From NCBI GenBank assembly GCA_938074535.1, contig CALJER010000007.1, forward strand, positions 1-37,726: DNA of 37,726 nucleotides, read 5' to 3'. Within the stretch, counting starts at the first letter, position 1. Each line of letters opens with the position of its first letter. The notes below the pieces were generated by a model. It was given only the letters and a program-made list of their open reading frames with translations, made no database searches and was not told where the DNA came from. The position numbers and the translations under genes are program-made. Below, in pieces: positions 33,487 to 37,726 of this stretch. This stretch comes from an uncultured archaeon. Its GTDB lineage: Archaea > Hadarchaeota > Hadarchaeia > Hadarchaeales > WYZ-LMO6.

Positions 33487-35156
33487 GAGGCTTCTTCCCC
33501 CTCACCGCCTCCGGTCTCCTGCTCCTTCTCCTCTCCCTCACGCTCTCCCTCCAAGCGGCCAGGCTGAACCTGGTGCGCTCCTCCTTCTCCCTCCAGGAAG
33601 CCTCCCTGCAGGAGCTCCTGCTGGCGGGGGTGAGCACCAGGAACGACCTGAGGGACCTCTGCAGGCACTCCGCCTACCAGGCTCTTTGGGAGGTTGGAAG
33701 GCGGGCCTCCTCCTATCCCACGGACGAGCAGAGAAGAGAGGCCGTGGAGAACCTGGCCGGGAACCTCTTTTCCAGCCTCCTCCCTTTCCTCCCCTCCCTC
33801 TACTCAGCCGTCGACGAACGCCTCCTCCTCCTTCCTGGGGAGGGAGTCGAATTCCACCTCTCCGCGGTGGAGAACGGCTTCTGCCTCCTGAAGGTAAGGA
33901 TGCCCGGAAGCAAACTCTCGGTGACCTCCCTCGATCTCTCCTCCTCCCTCTCCCTTCCTCTGGAGGAGATGGAGGTCTTCGTGGACTCCAGGTTCTTCCT
34001 CCTGCAGGACAAGATGAACCTCTTCCTCGGGAGGCTGGGGGAGGTGGAAAGGGAGTGGAGGAACGTCCAGTATCTCTCCGCCTGGGCGCAGGCCCTCTCC
34101 CTGGGGAAGGTGGAGCTCTCCCCCTCCCTCGCCGAGAAAAGCCTCCTCGCAGCCTGGTCGGCGCAGGAGCTCAGGACCTTCGGCTCCTTCGACTACTGTT
34201 CCTTCCTCCCCGATCCCCTTCCCTCCCCTCCCCGCGACAGGAAAGGGGTCCTCGACCTCCTGGAGGACCTCAGGGGGGAGACGGAATCCCTGCACGCGGA
34301 GCTGGGGGAGGAAGCGCGAAGGTGGAGGGAGAACCTCCCGCAGGTGCGGGTGCTGGAGGCGCTGGAGAGGGCGAGAAGGAGGCTGGAGGAGGTGGAGGAG
34401 AAATACCGGAGGCTCCGGTCCGCGGTGGAGGGCTCGGGTGATCCTCTCGTGGGGATGCTCTCGCAGGGAAACCCCGAGGAGTCCTGTCCCCCCTTCCTGC
34501 TCAGGCTCCGCTGGAGCCTCTCCGGAGTCCGGCACCTCCTCCTCTCCCTGGAGGAAAGGACCAAGGAAGGGGAGAACTCCCCTTCGCTCGCCACCTCCCT
34601 CGAAGGACTCCTCTCCCTCCCGGAGCGGGAGGACGGGGCCACCATGTACATGGAAAACCAGGGGACCCTCGGCTCCCTCCGCCTTCTGCTGAACGAGGCC
34701 GTGAAGGAGTTCGGCAGGGTGGCTGGACCCTCAGACCTCGAGCTCCCGGATGAGCTCCTTCTCCCCTCCCTTCCTCCGGGAGACCTCTTCCCCCCTCCAC
34801 CGGTGAGGGAGAATCCCGGCCTCTCCGTCCTGAGGGAGCTGCAGGTGAGGGAAGTGAGGTTCCGCCGCGAGGATCCCTCGGGCCTCCTGGGCCTCCCCTC
34901 CGCCACCCCCCTCATCCTCCCCTTCCTGGGGGTGAGGGTATGGTGGGCCCAGTGGAAAACGGAGGTGACGCTCGAGAGGGAACCCGTGGAGGAAATCCTC
35001 GACTACCTTTACCCAACCCTCCTCCTCCCCGGTCTTCCCTCCCGCGTGCCCCTCGCCTACCGCTTCGAGATCCCCAGGAAGAAGTTCGAGACCAGGGTGG
35101 TGGTGTTCAGCCCTAGGCCCTTCTCCGTTTTCTCCCGAGCTCACCCACCTCCCTGA
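33474..35156 (+). CDS. Large (about 560 aa) N-terminally anchored extracellular protein with coiled coil, unknown function
   Basis: N-terminal TM 'LTASGLLLLLLSLTLSLQAARLNLV', coiled coil 'LEALERARRRLEEVEEKYRRLRSAVEG'. GTG 33474 or TTG 33483 start; the ORF-track start at 33312 overlaps the previous gene. Confidence 0.7.
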   Translation: MVTLRGFFPLTASGLLLLLLSLTLSLQAARLNLVRSSFSLQEASLQELLLAGVSTRNDLRDLCRHSAYQALWEVGRRASSYPTDEQRREAVENLAGNLFSSLLPFLPSLYSAVDERLLLLPGEGVEFHLSAVENGFCLLKVRMPGSKLSVTSLDLSSSLSLPLEEMEVFVDSRFFLLQDKMNLFLGRLGEVEREWRNVQYLSAWAQALSLGKVELSPSLAEKSLLAAWSAQELRTFGSFDYCSFLPDPLPSPPRDRKGVLDLLEDLRGETESLHAELGEEARRWRENLPQVRVLEALERARRRLEEVEEKYRRLRSAVEGSGDPLVGMLSQGNPEESCPPFLLRLRWSLSGVRHLLLSLEERTKEGENSPSLATSLEGLLSLPEREDGATMYMENQGTLGSLRLLLNEAVKEFGRVAGPSDLELPDELLLPSLPPGDLFPPPPVRENPGLSVLRELQVREVRFRREDPSGLLGLPSATPLILPFLGVRVWWAQWKTEVTLEREPVEEILDYLYPTLLLPGLPSRVPLAYRFEIPRKKFETRVVVFSPRPFSVFSRAHPPP

Positions 35157-35418
35157 GGAGGAGGTCGAAGCGGGAACGCATCTCCTCCCTCAGGGACTCA
35201 AATTCGGGCTTCAGCCTGAAGAGGAGCTCCCCCGCCAGATGGGAGGGCCTCGCCTCCAGCCCCGACTCCTCGAACTCGGCCCTCAGATGGTCCATGAGAA
35301 GATGGACCTCCTCCCCGAAGACCCCTGCCCCCGCCAGCACCTCGTAGATCTCCTCCCTCGAGAAACCCATCCTGAGCATGGACCTTATGAGGTCCGAGAC
35401 CGACACTCCCTTTCCCAT
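35113..35418 (-). CDS. Small hypothetical helical protein
   Basis: 'SVSDLIRSMLRMGFSREEIYEVLAGAGVFGEEVHLLMDHLRAEFEE' resembles a UBA-like helical repeat; charged C-terminal helix; 44-bp convergent overlap with the previous gene. Confidence 0.65.
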   Translation of the reverse strand: MGKGVSVSDLIRSMLRMGFSREEIYEVLAGAGVFGEEVHLLMDHLRAEFEESGLEARPSHLAGELLFRLKPEFESLREEMRSRFDLLLREVGELGRKRRRA

Positions 35419-35490
35419 CGGGGAGAGTTGAGCGGGAAGGACCCAAAAAGAGGCAAAACCTTTATCCTGACCCCTCCAGAAAGAAAGGGT

Positions 35491-35587
35491 AGCGGGGTAG
35501 GGCAGCGTGGAGTGCCCGCCGGGCTCATAGGAGTTTTCCCGCGGAGAAACCCGGAGGTCGGAGGTTCAAGTCCTCCCCCCGCTACCA
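35491..35587 (+). tRNA. Initiator tRNA-Met (CAT) with a 19-nt intron (35530-35548), CCA encoded
   Basis: Acceptor AGCGGGG/CCCCGCT (A1-U72), anticodon stem CCGGG/CCCGG with G29-G31:C39-C41, anticodon CAT 35526-35528, intron GGAGTTTTCCCGCGGAGAA at 37/38, T arm GGAGG-TTCAAGT-CCTCC; upstream TATA CCTTTATCC. Confidence 0.95.
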
Positions 35588-35588
35588 C

Positions 35589-36716
35589 CTACAGGTATCC
35601 CGCCTTGTGGAGGTATTCCGCCGCCAGCACCGCCCCCCTAGCCGCCCCCAGCTCCGTGTTGTGGGAGAGGACGGTGTACTGGAAGCACCTTTCGAAAGCC
35701 GTGGCCTCCGCCCCCCCCACCACGGCCACCATTCCCCTTTCCCGGAGGGAGTCGAACCTGGGCTGGGGACGGTCCACCTCCTCCACCACCACTATGGGCT
35801 GGGGAGGGGCGCTGGGAAGCCCGAGCCTCTGCGGCTCGCCCCTGAAGCTCCTCCAGCACTCCTTCAGCTCTTCCACGCCGGCCTCCCTGGAAAGGGTGAC
35901 GAACACGGACTCCGTGTGCCCCTCCAGCACGGGCACCCTGTTGCACTTGCAGGCTATCCTGAACCCCGCTGGCTGGATCCTCCCCCCCTCCAGCTTCCCC
36001 AGGAGCCTCACCGTTTCCTTCCTGACCTTCTCCTCCTCCCCCTTGATATAGGGGATCACGTTCCCCTCGAAGGTGAGGGGTGAGTACTCCTCCAGGGGCT
36101 CCGGCAGGGACCCGCCCTGCCTCCTCCTCTGCTCCGCCCACCTGGAGACGGCCTCATAGCCGGCACCCGAGACCGCCTGCATGGAGGTCATGATCACACC
36201 CTCCAGCCCGAAGGCGTCGTAGAGGGGTTTGAGGGAGAGGGCCAGCCCTATGGTGGTGCAGTTGGGCTGCGGCACCACGAAGCCCCTCCACCCCCTCCTG
36301 CGCCTTTGCTCCTCGAGGAGGGGGGCGTGGGACTCGTTCACGGAGGGGAGGTAGGTGAAGCTGTCCTCGAAATAGCGGTAGGCCGAGGCCGTGCTCACGA
36401 CCGGCTTCTCCTCCGCCACCCTTCCCTCCACCTCCAGCGCGACCTCCGAGGGCAGGGCCGAAAAGAAGAAGGAAACCTTCCCCCCGATGTCCTCCAGGCT
36501 CTTCACCTCCATCTCCAGGATCTCACGCCTTGGCTGCTCACGGTAGAACCACCTGGAGCCCTCCCTACCGTAGCCCAGAGCCTCTGCGTAGGTCTTGCCC
36601 GCGGACCTGGCGGAGGCGTAGAGCTCCTCCACCCTGAACCAGGGGTGCTCCTGCAGGCTCAGAACGAACTTCTGCCCCACCTCACCGGTGGCCCCGAGGA
36701 TGGCTACGGACCTCAT
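35589..36716 (-). CDS. asd: Aspartate-semialdehyde dehydrogenase (archaeal type)
   Basis: 'VAILGATGEVGQKFVLSLQEHPWF', 'FVVPQPNCTTIGLALSLKPL', 'MQAVSGAGY', 'RVPVLEGHTESVFV'. Confidence 0.96.
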   Translation of the reverse strand: MRSVAILGATGEVGQKFVLSLQEHPWFRVEELYASARSAGKTYAEALGYGREGSRWFYREQPRREILEMEVKSLEDIGGKVSFFFSALPSEVALEVEGRVAEEKPVVSTASAYRYFEDSFTYLPSVNESHAPLLEEQRRRRGWRGFVVPQPNCTTIGLALSLKPLYDAFGLEGVIMTSMQAVSGAGYEAVSRWAEQRRRQGGSLPEPLEEYSPLTFEGNVIPYIKGEEEKVRKETVRLLGKLEGGRIQPAGFRIACKCNRVPVLEGHTESVFVTLSREAGVEELKECWRSFRGEPQRLGLPSAPPQPIVVVEEVDRPQPRFDSLRERGMVAVVGGAEATAFERCFQYTVLSHNTELGAARGAVLAAEYLHKAGYL

Positions 36717-36765
36717 CCCTTCTCCTCTCCCCCTGCCGGGTTAAACCGTTTTTCAGCCGGCATGC

Positions 36766-37710
36766 TCACTCGAACTCGATGGTGGAGGGGGGCTTCGGAG
36801 TCACGTCGTAGAGGACCCTGCAGACCCCGGGAACCTCGGAGGTGAGCCTGCGGGAGAGCCTCTGCAGGAGATCCCAGGGAAGCCGGAGGGGCTCGGCCTT
36901 CATGGCGTCCTCCGAGGCCACCACCCTCACCACCACGATGCTCCCGTACCTCCTCTCCCCCCTCTCGGAAACCCCCGTGGCCCTGTCGGAGAGGAGGACG
37001 GCGAAGGCCTGGAAACAGGGCTGGTCCGCGGTCTCCTCCTCCACTATCTTCGTGGCCTTCCTCACGAGCTCCATCCTCTCGGGGGTGACCTCCCCAAGCA
37101 CCCTGACCGAGAGACCAGGACCGGGGAAGGGACGGCGCTCGCTCACCTCCGGGGGCAGGCCCAGGAAGCGGGCCACCTCCCTCACCTGTGGCTTGTACAG
37201 CTCCTTGACGGGCTCCAGCACCCTGTACCCGTACCTCTCCATCGGGTCTATCCCCACCTGCTCCAGGACGTTGTGCTGGGTCTTCACCCCTGCCCTGGTC
37301 TCCACCACATCGGCGGCGGTGGTTCCCTGCAGGATCACCTTCACCCCCAGCTCCCTCGCGATCCTGGAGAAGCAGGAGTAGAAGGTCTCCCTGAAGGCCT
37401 TCCTCTTCTCCTCGGGGTCCGTTTTCCCCTTCAGGGCGGAGAAGAACTCGCCGGCCACCTCCCTCCTCTCCAGCCCGACGCCAAGCCCCGCGAGCGTCCT
37501 CTCCACCTTCTCCCCCTCACCCTCCCTCATGAAGCCCGTGTTCAGGAAGACCACCTTCAGCCTCTCCCCCACCGCCCTGTGTCCCAGGACGGCCGTGACC
37601 ATGCTGTCCACGCCCCCCGAGACCGCCGCCAGGGCCCTCTCCCCCCCTATCTCCCTCCTGAGCCAGGAGACCTTTTCCTCCACGAAGGAGGCGGGGTCGA
37701 ACATCACCAC
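36766..37710 (-). CDS. guaAb: GMP synthase subunit B (ATP pyrophosphatase domain, archaeal split form)
   Basis: 'ALAAVSGGVDSMVTAVLGHRAVG', 'VILQGTTAADVVETRAGVKTQHNVLEQVGIDP', 'RPFPGPGLSVRVLGEVTPER', C-terminal 'DVTPKPPSTIEFE'. ATG 37704 is an alternative start. Confidence 0.96.
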   Translation of the reverse strand: MVMFDPASFVEEKVSWLRREIGGERALAAVSGGVDSMVTAVLGHRAVGERLKVVFLNTGFMREGEGEKVERTLAGLGVGLERREVAGEFFSALKGKTDPEEKRKAFRETFYSCFSRIARELGVKVILQGTTAADVVETRAGVKTQHNVLEQVGIDPMERYGYRVLEPVKELYKPQVREVARFLGLPPEVSERRPFPGPGLSVRVLGEVTPERMELVRKATKIVEEETADQPCFQAFAVLLSDRATGVSERGERRYGSIVVVRVVASEDAMKAEPLRLPWDLLQRLSRRLTSEVPGVCRVLYDVTPKPPSTIEFE

Positions 37711-37726
37711 CCTCCTCCCCCCCTTT

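Noticed and set aside
1-37726. CRISPR array or long direct repeats
   Set aside because: No regularly spaced repeats seen; repeated GGAGG/CTCC strings reflect codon bias and SD-like sites.

Overview
The window is a dense, high-GC archaeal chromosomal segment with purine-rich, AGG/GAG-biased coding strands. From left to right it contains: the 3' end of an ApbE-like flavin transferase converging on a complete rnfCDGEAB operon; an Lrp/AsnC regulator and an HD phosphohydrolase; tRNA-Gly(GCC), followed by a decayed island with relics of a tyrosine integrase and a DUF4143-type AAA ATPase; 4-hydroxybutyryl-CoA dehydratase plus a DUF4389 protein; an archaeal translation cluster (nep1, RNase P Rpp21, S19e, PDCD5, L39e, L31e, aIF6, prefoldin alpha, ftsY); an apparently frameshifted transglutaminase-like gene and a CPBP protease; gatCAB; a V4R protein, an AmrS-like radical SAM enzyme, a MetE-like protein and a phosphohexomutase; a complete trpEGDCBAF operon; a compact six-gene operon of single-TM pilin-like or secreted proteins that I do not recognise; an intron-containing initiator tRNA-Met; asd; and guaAb. 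The best candidates for something undescribed are the six-gene operon (31506-35156), the tRNA-Gly-linked decayed island, the mutually exclusive hairpins in the aIF6/pfdA gap, and two genes whose conserved N-termini appear to need CUG start codons. No CRISPR array, rRNA or intact mobile element was seen. All family assignments come from reading protein motifs by eye; no database search was run.
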